A stretch of 64,000 nt of DNA from Photobacterium proteolyticum (GTDB lineage Bacteria > Pseudomonadota > Gammaproteobacteria > Enterobacterales > Vibrionaceae), in contig NZ_MJIL01000090.1 of NCBI RefSeq assembly GCF_001939735.1, positions 62,001-126,000 on the forward strand, in the 5' to 3' direction. The first letter of the stretch is position 1. Every line of letters begins with the position of its first letter. Below are positions 1-9,064 of the stretch, in pieces. The notes beneath the pieces were generated by a model. That model made no database searches. It was not told the origin of the DNA and was given only the letters and a program-made list of their open reading frames with translations. The position numbers were made by a program, and so were the translations under genes.

Positions 1-670
1 CCCTGTCGAGGGAGAACTGGCTTTGCGGTTTGTAGTTTCGCCAGCGCAGCCAGTTGTTGGTCTGGGTGCCTGTCGGTGTCCAGTTCTCATAGGCGATATA
101 GGACTGGTGCTTGGCCAGCCACTGAATCTCTTTCGGCTCCCAACTTGAGGGAGTGACAACCACATATTGTTCACTGAGCAGCGGGAACATGGCGAGCTCC
201 TGAGGGATATCCTGATTGGTCATCGAGATGATGATATCCACCTTGCCCGATTGCAGCGAGGCCAGTAGTTCAGGGGCCGTGCCGGTCATCTGGTTGATAT
301 GGGCCACTTTGGGCTGGAGATATTTGAGCAACTCTATTCCGGCAACCTGGGTGACCGAATCGACCATACCGATCCGCAACCGCGGTAGCTTGCCTTTTTC
401 GATGGAATGCATCCAGTCTTGCAGCTTACGCGATTCAGCCAGTAGTTTGCCGCCTTGCTCGTACAACTCCCTGCCTGACAGGGTGAGCTTGATCGGGCGC
501 TTGCTCCTGTCCAGCAGTTTGCAGTCAAGCACATGTTCAAGGCTCTGGACCAGTTGAGAAACCGCTGACTGGGTTTGGTTTAGGTGCTGGGCCGCTTTGC
601 TGAACGAGCCGGTTTCGACCACAGTGATAAAAGTTCTGAGTTGGCGAAGATCAAATGCAATGGAGTCCAT
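1..670 (-). CDS. LysR-family transcriptional regulator (3' part beyond window)
   Basis: Reading the minus strand from the ATG at 668-670 gives a continuous frame to the window edge, starting MDSIAFDLRQLRTF. The winged helix-turn-helix typical of LysR regulators follows (GSFSKAAQHLNQTQSAVSQ, about residues 20-40), then the start of a periplasmic-binding-like effector domain. An in-frame stop just upstream of the ATG fixes the start. The gene diverges from the lyase/PrpD/Dcu operon that begins at 843, the usual arrangement for a LysR regulator of the neighbouring operon. That regulatory link is inferred. The effector is unknown, and the C-terminal part lies outside the window. Confidence 0.88.
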   Translation of the reverse strand, partial: MDSIAFDLRQLRTFITVVETGSFSKAAQHLNQTQSAVSQLVQSLEHVLDCKLLDRSKRPIKLTLSGRELYEQGGKLLAESRKLQDWMHSIEKGKLPRLRIGMVDSVTQVAGIELLKYLQPKVAHINQMTGTAPELLASLQSGKVDIIISMTNQDIPQELAMFPLLSEQYVVVTPSSWEPKEIQWLAKHQSYIAYENWTPTGTQTNNWLRWRNYKPQSQFSLDR

Positions 671-842
671 ATCAGGCCATACTATAAGTCTAACTAATAC
701 TCAGCATTATATTCCCCACTGGTATCCAAGTACGGAGCTAGTTCAAATAATCCGCATCAGCCTTGCCATAGAATCTACTCAACAGAGCTAATCAACAAAG
801 CTATTCAACAAAGAACATGGCAGAAAACCGCAGGATTGAATC

Positions 843-2315
843 ATGAGAAAAGAATCTGATGTATTAGGTGAAATGATGTTACCGGACGAGGCGTATTACG
901 GTATTCAGACCGTACGTGCCCGGGATAACTTTGCGGTTTCCGGCCGTACGGCGGTGGATGTTCCGCATTACCTATGGTCGGTTGCTGCTATCAAACAGGC
1001 GGCAGCTAAGGCGAACTGCAAGATTGGTGCGCTGGATGAAAAGCTGGCAGATGCCATTGTGCAGGCTTCGCAAGAGGTGATGGATCATCGTTTTGACGAC
1101 CAGTTCCCTATCGATATTTTTCAGGGCGGCGGTGGTACGTCAACCAATATGAATGCCAATGAGGTGATTGCCAATCGTGCCAATGAAATGATCACCGGCC
1201 AGAAGGGTTATGACCAGGTGCATCCCAATACGCATGTCAACATGGGGCAGTCAACCAATGACGTGATCCCGGCGGCAATGAAGATGACCTGTCGCCTGAA
1301 CCTGCATCAGTTGATCAAGGAAGTGGCCGCACTGGAAGCCATGCTGGAAGAGAAGACTCAGGCTTTTGAGCATGTCGTTAAGCTGGCTAGAACCTGTCTG
1401 CAGGATGCGGTGCCTATTACCCTCGGCCAGCAGTTTAGTGGTTATCTGCATCAGGTAAGACGCCTGCACCTGGCGTTGAAAACGGCCAGCGAGCAGACGT
1501 TGGACTTGCCGCTTGGTGCCACTGCAGTAGGTACCGGGCTTTCAACCCATGAAGGATACCTAGAGCAGGTTTATACCGAGCTTCGTGAGATCACTGGCGA
1601 GCAGTTTATTGCCGAGGACAACTTCTTCGATGGTCTGCAAAACGGTGATGCCTACCTTGAGGTTGCCGCCCAGATCAAAAAGCTGGCGACCTTCCTGTCA
1701 AAAATGGCAACGGATTTTCGCATTCAGGGCAGTGGCCCGCGTGCTGGGTTCAATGAATTGTTTATACCTGCCGTGCAGCCGGGTTCATCTATTATGCCGG
1801 GCAAGATCAATCCGGTTATGCCGGAGCTGATCAACCAGATTGCCTATCAGGTGATTGGTAATGATGTGTCGATCACCATGGCGGTCGAGGGCGGTGAGCT
1901 GGATTTGAATGTCTGGGAGCCGGTGATCATCAAGGCGCTGTTTGAGTCTTGCACCCTGCTGACCAATGCGATTCCGCTGTTTGTCGACAAGTGCCTGAAG
2001 GATCTCCAGCCTAATGAAGCGGTATGCCGTGAATATGCCGAAAAGAGTACCGCACTGGCTACCGTGATTGCGACTCTGTTTGGCTATAAGGTGGGAAGCC
2101 GTATTGCAACCACAGCCTTTGAGCAGAACCTCAGCGTCCGTGAAGTGGTGTTGGCCGAGCAGCTGTTAACGCCAGCGCAGGCTGATTATTTGCTCGACCC
2201 TATGGTGATGACTGATCCCAAGGCCAGTGCAGCAGCCGTGAAGCGTTACCAGCAGGAGGTGGCTGACTCAGCATCTGCAAGTGGGCTGCAAAAAACGATT
2301 GAGGAAACAGCATGA
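843..2315 (+). CDS. Aspartase/fumarase-superfamily lyase (aspartate ammonia-lyase-like)
   Basis: 490 residues, full length for aspartate ammonia-lyase or class II fumarase. These enzymes eliminate an amine or water from a succinate-type substrate to give fumarate. The family signature GSSIMPGKINP is at about residues 314-324 and includes the serine-loop base. GGGGTSTNMNANE and QSTND substrate-binding motifs are also present. The conserved T-H/Q-LQDA site reads RTCLQDA, with Cys at about residue 185 where aspartases usually have His or Gln, so the substrate may not be plain aspartate. AGGA at 832-835 is a good ribosome site. The stop overlaps the next gene's start (ATGA), which suggests translational coupling to the PrpD-family gene. 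Possible substrates are aspartate or an N-substituted aspartate; the latter is inference. Confidence 0.85.
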   Translation: MRKESDVLGEMMLPDEAYYGIQTVRARDNFAVSGRTAVDVPHYLWSVAAIKQAAAKANCKIGALDEKLADAIVQASQEVMDHRFDDQFPIDIFQGGGGTSTNMNANEVIANRANEMITGQKGYDQVHPNTHVNMGQSTNDVIPAAMKMTCRLNLHQLIKEVAALEAMLEEKTQAFEHVVKLARTCLQDAVPITLGQQFSGYLHQVRRLHLALKTASEQTLDLPLGATAVGTGLSTHEGYLEQVYTELREITGEQFIAEDNFFDGLQNGDAYLEVAAQIKKLATFLSKMATDFRIQGSGPRAGFNELFIPAVQPGSSIMPGKINPVMPELINQIAYQVIGNDVSITMAVEGGELDLNVWEPVIIKALFESCTLLTNAIPLFVDKCLKDLQPNEAVCREYAEKSTALATVIATLFGYKVGSRIATTAFEQNLSVREVVLAEQLLTPAQADYLLDPMVMTDPKASAAAVKRYQQEVADSASASGLQKTIEETA

Positions 2316-3691
2316 AACCCGATCCTTTACTAAGGCAGATCGCACGCTGGTGCGTGAGCCTGCGGCTGGATGAGGTGCCCGATGAGGTGGTGCGGGTAGC
2401 CAAGATAGCCCTGACCGATTACGTCGCCGTCACCATCGCCGGTAGCGAAATGCCTGTTGCGACAAAGCTTCAGCAGTTTGCGATGCAGCGAGCACCGCAG
2501 GGCAATTGCAGTGTGTTGGGCACCGAGCAGAAAACCAGTATGGCCTACGCCTGCTATGCCAATGGTGCCGCCTCCCATGCACTGGATTTTGACGATGTCA
2601 GCTGGGCGACAATTGGCCACCCGACTGTGACCGTCGCGCCTGTAGCCTTTGCCGCTGCCGAGGAGAAACAACTCGGTGGCGACGGTATCTTGCTGGCGTA
2701 TATCGCGGGCGTTGAAGCCCAGCATCAAATTGCGAAGTGGGTGATGCCGAAATTGTCCGAGCAGGGCTGGCATACCACACCTGTTATTGGCGTGTTCGGG
2801 GCAACAGTAGCGGCCGGCGTTCTGCTTGACCTTGATGAAACCACTTTGACCAATGCATTGGCTATTGCGGCATCGTCGGCATCTGGCGTGCGGGGCAACT
2901 TTGGGAGCCAGACCAAGGCAATGCACGCCGGGCTTGCAGCATTTAACGGGGTCAATGCGGTTGAGCTGGCAATGCTGGGGGTCACCGGTCAGCCTGATGT
3001 TATCGAGGCCGCTGATGGCTTTGCCCAGTGCTTTACCGGGATCACTTCGCTTGATGACGCTGAAATAACATTGGGTCAGCGGTGGGACTTGCTGGAAAAC
3101 GGTTTGGTATTCAAGCAGTACCCCTGTTGCAGCGGCAGCCATCCTGCCATTGACTGCTGGGATGCCTTGCTTATTGAACGAGAGCGTGGCGGCATACCTC
3201 TGAAGACTGAAGAGATCGAATACATCCAGGTTGGTGCCAGCCTGCTTGGGCCGCGTGAGCTGGTCTGTAATCATCCGCACAATGCTATTGAGGCGAAGTT
3301 CTCGATGCAATATGCCCTGGCTTCCCGGTTGATCCATGGTGCTGTCGGGCTTACGGAGTTTACCGGCGAGGCGGTGAACGATCCCCAAGTACAGGCTCTG
3401 ATACCCAAGATACGGATGCGGGTTGATCCCGAGCTCGAAAAGCTGGGCTTTGTCGGTACCGCGCCGGTGAAGATCCGGGTGTATCTGGCTAACGGTGAAA
3501 CCTTGAGTATCGAGAACGATCTCGCCAGGGGAAATCCTGAAAAACCGCTGTCTCAGGCGGAAATCGAGAACAAATTTAATGCTTGCGTCTTGCCAAGGGT
3601 GGGCGAGCACAAGTGCCAAGAGTGGCTGGGGGCGCTGACTCACTTTGAGACAGTGATCTTTGCCGAGCTCAAGCACCTGCTGAATTCATAA
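2312..3691 (+). CDS. MmgE/PrpD family protein
   Basis: 459 residues, the usual length of the MmgE/PrpD superfamily. Members include 2-methylcitrate dehydratase, cis-aconitate decarboxylase and iminodisuccinate epimerase. The family-typical stretches SHALDFDD (about residues 90-97) and GNFGSQTKAMHAG (about 198-210) are present, with the C-terminal lid domain after about residue 270. No methylcitrate-cycle gene (prpB or prpC) is nearby. The gene is instead coupled by a 4-bp overlap to an aspartase-like lyase and followed by a dicarboxylate carrier. That context favours isomerisation or dehydration of an aspartate- or succinate-like substrate over propionate metabolism. The exact reaction cannot be read from the sequence. 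Confidence 0.85.
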   Translation: MKPDPLLRQIARWCVSLRLDEVPDEVVRVAKIALTDYVAVTIAGSEMPVATKLQQFAMQRAPQGNCSVLGTEQKTSMAYACYANGAASHALDFDDVSWATIGHPTVTVAPVAFAAAEEKQLGGDGILLAYIAGVEAQHQIAKWVMPKLSEQGWHTTPVIGVFGATVAAGVLLDLDETTLTNALAIAASSASGVRGNFGSQTKAMHAGLAAFNGVNAVELAMLGVTGQPDVIEAADGFAQCFTGITSLDDAEITLGQRWDLLENGLVFKQYPCCSGSHPAIDCWDALLIERERGGIPLKTEEIEYIQVGASLLGPRELVCNHPHNAIEAKFSMQYALASRLIHGAVGLTEFTGEAVNDPQVQALIPKIRMRVDPELEKLGFVGTAPVKIRVYLANGETLSIENDLARGNPEKPLSQAEIENKFNACVLPRVGEHKCQEWLGALTHFETVIFAELKHLLNS

Positions 3692-3730
3692 CAGTAACTC
3701 CCGAATCAATAACGGGAGAGGAGGTTTCCA

Positions 3731-5035
3731 ATGATTTTTATCCAAACGTGTCTGTTGTTAGGGGCCATTATACTGGCCGCCCGTCTTGGCGGGATCGGTG
3801 TCGGTCTGGCTGGTGGTCTGGGGATGGCTATCGCCGTCTTTGGCCTTGGCCTGCCGCCGGGCAGTATTCCGGTGTCGGTTATTTTGATCATTATGTCGGT
3901 GATCCTGGCATTGTCAGTGATGCAGCAGGCTGGTGGTATGAGCTACATGGTCAACTGTGCCGAGAAAATGCTGCGTAATCATCCCAAATACATCAACATC
4001 CTGGCACCGGCCACGACCTTTGTGCTGACAACGCTGGCCGGTACGGGCTATACCGCGATGTCTGTACTGAATGTTATCCAGCAAGTGGCCAAGGAAAACG
4101 GCGTGCGTCCGAGCCAGCCACTGAGCTCGGCCGTTGTGGCCTCGCAGATCGCCATCACGGCATCACCAATCTCGGCAGCGACTGCGGCAATGTATGTGGT
4201 GGTCGAGCAAATGGGGGTGAGTTTTGGTACCGCGCTGAGCGTGATTATGCCGTCGGCCCTGTTCGGTGTGGTTGTGGCGTCGTTTATCGCCAGCCGTCAG
4301 GGTTGCGAGTTGAAAGATGACCCGATTTTCAAGGAACGTGTTGCCAAAGGACTGGTAAATTTCACACCTGAAGAGCAGAAGCAGATTGAACCCAGCATTG
4401 AAGCCAAGCGTTCGGTATGGCTGTTCCTCGGTGGTGTGATGTTCATTGTTGCCTTGCTGCTGTTCAAGCCGCTGCTTGGTCATGATTTGGGATCGCGCGA
4501 TATCATTGTTATCGTGATGCTGCTGACCAGTTTTATCATGGCGATGGTGTGCAAGGTTCAGCTGACTTCCATCAAGAAAGCACCGATCTTTGCAGATGGG
4601 GCGGAAAGCCTGATTGTGATCCTCGGTATCGTCTGGTTGAGCTCGACCATTATTGGGGTGCATATTCCTGAGATCAAAGCTATCGCTGGCGATGTATTGA
4701 GTGAGTATCCTGCGTTGCTGGCCGTGGTGTTCTTCGGTACGTCGGCACTGCTGTTCAGCCAGGGAGCAACCAGTGCCCTGCTGGTACCGATTGCAGCGTC
4801 GCTGAACGTCGATCCCGGAACGATTCTGGCAAGCTTTGTGGCGGTAAGTGCCCTGTATATGACCAACATCTACCCGACGACAGCCTTCGCGATTGCCACC
4901 GATGACACCGGCTCTTTCCTTAGCAGTAAGTGGAACGGTTCTTACATCGTCAACCACCCGTTCTTCCTGCCGGGTATGCTGGGAATTGTGGCTGCGGTAC
5001 CGTTCGGGTTTGTGCTGGCCAATATCTTTGTCTAG
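3731..5035 (+). CDS. Anaerobic C4-dicarboxylate transporter, DcuA/DcuB family
   Basis: 434 residues with about ten to twelve hydrophobic segments, the size of DcuA/DcuB. The N-terminal ARLGGIGVGLAGGLG motif and the internal LTTLAGTGYTAMS and SQIAITASPISAATAA stretches are characteristic of this inner-membrane family, which exchanges aspartate, fumarate, malate and succinate. A strong ribosome site (GGAGAGGAGG) lies just before the ATG. It follows the lyase and PrpD genes after a 39-bp gap and is closed by a hairpin terminator. It probably imports the dicarboxylic substrate of the pathway or exchanges it for the fumarate or succinate product. Confidence 0.9.
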   Translation: MIFIQTCLLLGAIILAARLGGIGVGLAGGLGMAIAVFGLGLPPGSIPVSVILIIMSVILALSVMQQAGGMSYMVNCAEKMLRNHPKYINILAPATTFVLTTLAGTGYTAMSVLNVIQQVAKENGVRPSQPLSSAVVASQIAITASPISAATAAMYVVVEQMGVSFGTALSVIMPSALFGVVVASFIASRQGCELKDDPIFKERVAKGLVNFTPEEQKQIEPSIEAKRSVWLFLGGVMFIVALLLFKPLLGHDLGSRDIIVIVMLLTSFIMAMVCKVQLTSIKKAPIFADGAESLIVILGIVWLSSTIIGVHIPEIKAIAGDVLSEYPALLAVVFFGTSALLFSQGATSALLVPIAASLNVDPGTILASFVAVSALYMTNIYPTTAFAIATDDTGSFLSSKWNGSYIVNHPFFLPGMLGIVAAVPFGFVLANIFV

Positions 5036-5061
5036 CAGGCACAATAACTCCAAGATAATTC

Positions 5062-5090
5062 AAGCCCTCTTCATTGAGGGTTTTGTTTTG
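5062..5090 (+). terminator. Rho-independent terminator of the lyase/PrpD/Dcu operon
   Basis: CCCTC (5065-5069) pairs with GAGGG (5076-5080) across a TTCATT loop. Flanking A-T pairs extend the stem and a T-rich tract follows, 27 bases after the dcu stop codon. Confidence 0.8.
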
Positions 5091-6236
5091 TTCGTTTCCT
5101 ATTATGTCTAGGCTTGCAGCCTTCCTCGGTTTCATTTTTCTTCGCCCTAGATCATTATCTTTACCTATTAACAATATAGAGGGAAATAAATCATGGAATA
5201 AACCCAAAATGGTAAGGGATATGTGATGGGTGAGTTTCTTGCAAATAAACCTTTCTTTTAGTGTTGTTACTATCGCGTGATATTTTTGTGATTAATGTAA
5301 GAGGGTGAAACTTATCTATGCGCAGGTTTTATGTTCATTTCTGATTGATTATATAAATCCAAGATTGAAAGCTGTTCTATTGTACCGATTATACTACTAA
5401 AGTATTGCTTTTCAGTTTCTCTTGTAGAATTGTTTATGGTTAGAAGTGATTGTTATATCAACAATATTAATCTAGCTTTATTCATGTGGATATTAATTGC
5501 AACATCGATGGTAAGTTTTTATTGCATTAATATGGTAAGTATTTTACTAACTTAAAGATTACAACTATCACTTTTTTTGTAGATGGTTGGATGATTTTCG
5601 TGAGAAGTAGGAATTCTCAAGAAGCTAACTTAACCATAAGGCCTTTACAGAACTAAATGACTAATTTTTCGGTCTTAAAGTGGATGTTGTCATGCATTAT
5701 GGTTTTAATTCTTAGATTATTAATGCAGATATAGTCATTTCTTATAACTGAGAGGTATAGACGTTTAAGTAGAATACATCATATCACTGACAATTATGAC
5801 TCTATTGTAAAACTAAATTACTAGAGAGTAATGAAATTATTATATTGCAAAAGTTTTGATTGTGGTTTGCAAAATAGAATGACATTTAGAGTGGTAGGAA
5901 ATTTTGTCGGTTTTTTAAGACTTGTTTTATGAGTATTGTATGGTTCTATTTTATTTGTTTTTTCTATTTGTTTCAAAAAATGTCATTTCTGTTTGATTAG
6001 CCTGTTTATATAATGATTGTTCATTCGGGATGGGTAATATATTTTTATTAGATGTTTTTAACCTAAATTACCATTCATTTTCTCATTTCTAAGAATTCGA
6101 AAAAGTGACGTGTTGTAGCTAGATTGTTGGATAAAGGAACTGTCATCTTTTATTTTCAGGATGACCTCCGAAATAAATAATTATTATCCCTTTATCTTTT
6201 GTGGTCGATTGTTGACTGAATTACAGGAGTTGAGTT
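5091..6236. other. AT-rich intergenic region without recognisable gene
   Basis: About 1.1 kb, far more AT-rich than the flanking genes, with frequent stops in all frames. No RNA gene, repeat or clear dyad was found by eye. It should contain the promoter of the peroxidase gene that starts at 6237; its ribosome site is ACAGGAG just before the ATG. It could also hide a small RNA or decayed foreign DNA, but nothing in the sequence decides this. Confidence 0.5.
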
Positions 6237-8816
6237 ATGCGGGCTAAAACGAAGCGCTATCAAAAGTTAGCTGCTTTGCCTTTTATAGTTGCCTTTTCAT
6301 TAGCCAGTTCTGTGGCTAGCGCAAATATTGAAGCAGAAATGCAACTAGCATTGGAAGAGCAAGGTTTAGATTATCAATCATTATTGGCTCATCACCAGAC
6401 TGAGCAAGAAGCTATCCGACAGGCACTAATAGAGGCCAAGCGTGAAAGGCCTCTTAACCGAGAGTTAGTATCTAGTTTACAGAAACAAAAAAGTGAACTT
6501 CGTAAAAGCCATAGAACGGAAGTCAAACTATTGAAGCGCCTTCAACAGCGAGATCTTTCTGAGATCCGTATGGCTATTCAACGTTCGGGTGGTACCGGGG
6601 AAGAACCAGAGCCTGATCATGAGTTCAATACATTGCTTGAACTCGTTAGCGGTGTAGAGCTTACCGATGAAAATGGTATACCTGTGGGGGGGGAGGCGGG
6701 AATCGCTGTCTTTGGAGATAAGATGGATGTTGAAGTTGCCCTTGGAGGACTCTCTTCTGCAAGGGATGTTTCATCTATCGAACTGACCCATTGTTCTACT
6801 GGAGAAGTGTACTTATCACTTCCGCCACGTGAATTGCTTGGTGAAGTGGTGATTGGTCCTGAGATCCCACCACAAATTCCGGATGTTAATGTCGGGCCAC
6901 TAGAGCCTACCCCCATGTATAGTTTGGTAAAACTCAATCAGCCAATTACTAATGCCATGTTGTTGGCACTTGAAAGTGGCGATATGTGCGCCCCGGTAGT
7001 GATGGCGTCTCATGAAGAGTCTCACCCAGAAGGGGCTTTAACCGGTAGTTTCATTGATCACCTTCGTTTTGAAGCACTTGAATACCTATTGGACCCGTCG
7101 CTGCTGCCCGAGCCTCGTATTGTTGACAGACAGTTCAACACATTAGGTACGATTAGTGATTTGGTTGTTAAAGATCAGCATGCACTTGAAAAGCTGGGTA
7201 AGGCCTTTTTCTGGGATACCCAGGTCGGCTCCGATAATAAAGTGGCCTGTGCCACATGCCACAATTTAGCTGGGGTTGATTGGCGGACCAAAAATCAGTT
7301 TGCCAGCGGGCCCGGTAATCAGGAAGTGTCATTAGAAGATTTTCCTGTTGACAGGGTGTTAGGGTCACAAGGCGTGTTAAAAGCTGAATTTGTAGATATA
7401 GACCCTAATCAGCCTGGCTCGGATGTATGTAATGATCTGGACGGTGACTTTAGGCAGGTGTCTAGTCGTAATGCCCCGACAGTTGTTGATGCTGCTTTTA
7501 GTACCTTTCAATTTTGGGATGGCCGAGCACACCGTTTCTTCAACGGTGAGAACCCGTTGGGTCCTGTTGATATTAATGCCGGGGTCTACAAGGTCAACGG
7601 TTCCGGCTATGTTGAAAAAGATACCAATTTCTTGGTTGATTTCGCGTCACTGGCATCTCAGGCCGTCGGTCCGGCTGAAAGTCATGTTGAAATGGCCTGT
7701 GGCCCTGAAAATCGTAGCCGTTACTTCCCTCAGTTGGCAACTAAGTTACTAGACAGCAGGGTTAAACCTCTTGGGTTGCAGAAAGTTCATTCTGATGACA
7801 GCTTGTTGGGGGGGCTGGCAAATGGTACTGCCGGACTCAATACCAGTTATGAGTCAATGATTAAAAATGCGTTTAGAGATGAATACTGGGACAGCGCTGC
7901 GCCTATATCTCTCCAACACCCGGTAACTAATGAGTGGGAAGATTACAGCATGATGGAGGCAAACTTTGCCTTTATATTCGGTATGGCCGTCCAGGCCTAC
8001 GAGCGTACTCTGCTTTCGGGAGAGAGTAAGTTCGATAAGTTTGCCCGTGGAGAGGTGGAGCTAACTGAAGATGAAGAAGAAGGTTTCAATCGTTTTCTGA
8101 GCGGCGGTACTCGCTGTAATGAGTGTCATGACGGACCTTTGTTTACGACGGCAACTTTAGAGTTTCAGCTTGTTGAGCCCATCGAAGCCATGCGAATGGT
8201 AAACAGTGTTGATAATGGCCTATATGATTCTGGTTTCTATAATGTAGGGATTCGTCCTGCCGAGGAAGATTTGGGTCGAGGACGTCAAGATTTACCTGGA
8301 CCAATTGCCTTGTCGAGTCAGTCTAATGCAGGTAATGATATGCTATGGCCGAACTTGCCTCTTGTCTCTGCTGATGAAGGTAAGGCTAGTGTGAAAGGGC
8401 ACATGAAAACCCCGACATTGCGTAACATCGAACTCACTGCCCCTTATTTCCACAACGGTAAATACCTGACCTTGGAAGATGTAGTGGCCTTCTACGCTCG
8501 TGGTAGTGATTTTCCAAATAGCGAAGATCTTGACCCGGGTGTTCGCGTTATCGGGCAGTTGATCGGTAAACCTGAACGCCAGGCCAAGATTGCAGCCTGG
8601 ATGCGTACCCTGACAGACGAGCGGATACGTTATCGTTCTGCGCCATTCGATCATCCTGAATTACCGATTCCTAACGGTCATAAAATGGAAAATGGACAAA
8701 TTATCGATGATATTGTGACGTTGGAAGCGACAGGTAAAGATGGTACAACCGATATATTTGCTACCTTCTTCGAGCGTGTAGGCGGCACAATCCCTGAAAT
8801 TTCTGAAGATGATTAA
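6237..8816 (+). CDS. Secreted di-haem cytochrome c peroxidase / MauG-family protein, extended form
   Basis: 859 residues, far longer than typical bacterial cytochrome c peroxidases (about 320-480). A signal peptide ends near ASSVASA (about residues 22-29). A charged, probably coiled-coil segment follows (about 30-115), then a region of about 170 residues I do not recognise, and then the di-haem module. Haem motifs are CATCH at about 337-341 and CNECH at about 626-630. The conserved MKTPTLRNIELTAPYFHNGKY stretch near the C-terminus is typical of the MauG/CcpA family. It should sit in the periplasm or outside the outer membrane and reduce peroxide or oxidise a protein partner. It is a single-gene unit with its own terminator. 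The substrate is unknown. Confidence 0.85.
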   Translation: MRAKTKRYQKLAALPFIVAFSLASSVASANIEAEMQLALEEQGLDYQSLLAHHQTEQEAIRQALIEAKRERPLNRELVSSLQKQKSELRKSHRTEVKLLKRLQQRDLSEIRMAIQRSGGTGEEPEPDHEFNTLLELVSGVELTDENGIPVGGEAGIAVFGDKMDVEVALGGLSSARDVSSIELTHCSTGEVYLSLPPRELLGEVVIGPEIPPQIPDVNVGPLEPTPMYSLVKLNQPITNAMLLALESGDMCAPVVMASHEESHPEGALTGSFIDHLRFEALEYLLDPSLLPEPRIVDRQFNTLGTISDLVVKDQHALEKLGKAFFWDTQVGSDNKVACATCHNLAGVDWRTKNQFASGPGNQEVSLEDFPVDRVLGSQGVLKAEFVDIDPNQPGSDVCNDLDGDFRQVSSRNAPTVVDAAFSTFQFWDGRAHRFFNGENPLGPVDINAGVYKVNGSGYVEKDTNFLVDFASLASQAVGPAESHVEMACGPENRSRYFPQLATKLLDSRVKPLGLQKVHSDDSLLGGLANGTAGLNTSYESMIKNAFRDEYWDSAAPISLQHPVTNEWEDYSMMEANFAFIFGMAVQAYERTLLSGESKFDKFARGEVELTEDEEEGFNRFLSGGTRCNECHDGPLFTTATLEFQLVEPIEAMRMVNSVDNGLYDSGFYNVGIRPAEEDLGRGRQDLPGPIALSSQSNAGNDMLWPNLPLVSADEGKASVKGHMKTPTLRNIELTAPYFHNGKYLTLEDVVAFYARGSDFPNSEDLDPGVRVIGQLIGKPERQAKIAAWMRTLTDERIRYRSAPFDHPELPIPNGHKMENGQIIDDIVTLEATGKDGTTDIFATFFERVGGTIPEISEDD

Positions 8817-8857
8817 TTAATATAATAATTTGTTATCTCTACATATGGAATGACGTT

Positions 8858-8889
8858 AAAGGCTTGGTTCATGATGAACTAAGCCTTTT
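8858..8889 (+). terminator. Rho-independent terminator of the peroxidase gene
   Basis: AAAGGCTT and GGTTC pair with GAAC and AAGCCTTT around ATGAT, and a run of T follows. It lies 41 bases after the stop codon. Confidence 0.85.
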
Positions 8890-9064
8890 TTTAAATTAAA
8901 GAAGTTGAGACCTTTATAAGGGTTAAAGATAGCGAATTGTGACAATTGTTCATGGTTCTCCCTTTAGTCTGTTTTGTCTCCACGTGGCGCAAAATGATAA
9001 ATATAGAACGGCGAAATCTTTAACTTATGACTCAAGACACAGTCATTAACCAAAGAGGTACGCC

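Noticed and set aside
2330-3676. A 448-codon minus-strand frame opposite the PrpD-family gene
   Set aside because: It mirrors the codon pattern of the real gene, has no family resemblance, and its strand has no ribosome site. It is a shadow frame.
4163-5053. A 296-codon minus-strand frame opposite the Dcu gene
   Set aside because: It is rich in His, Arg and Gln and has no recognisable fold, as expected for the antisense of a membrane protein.
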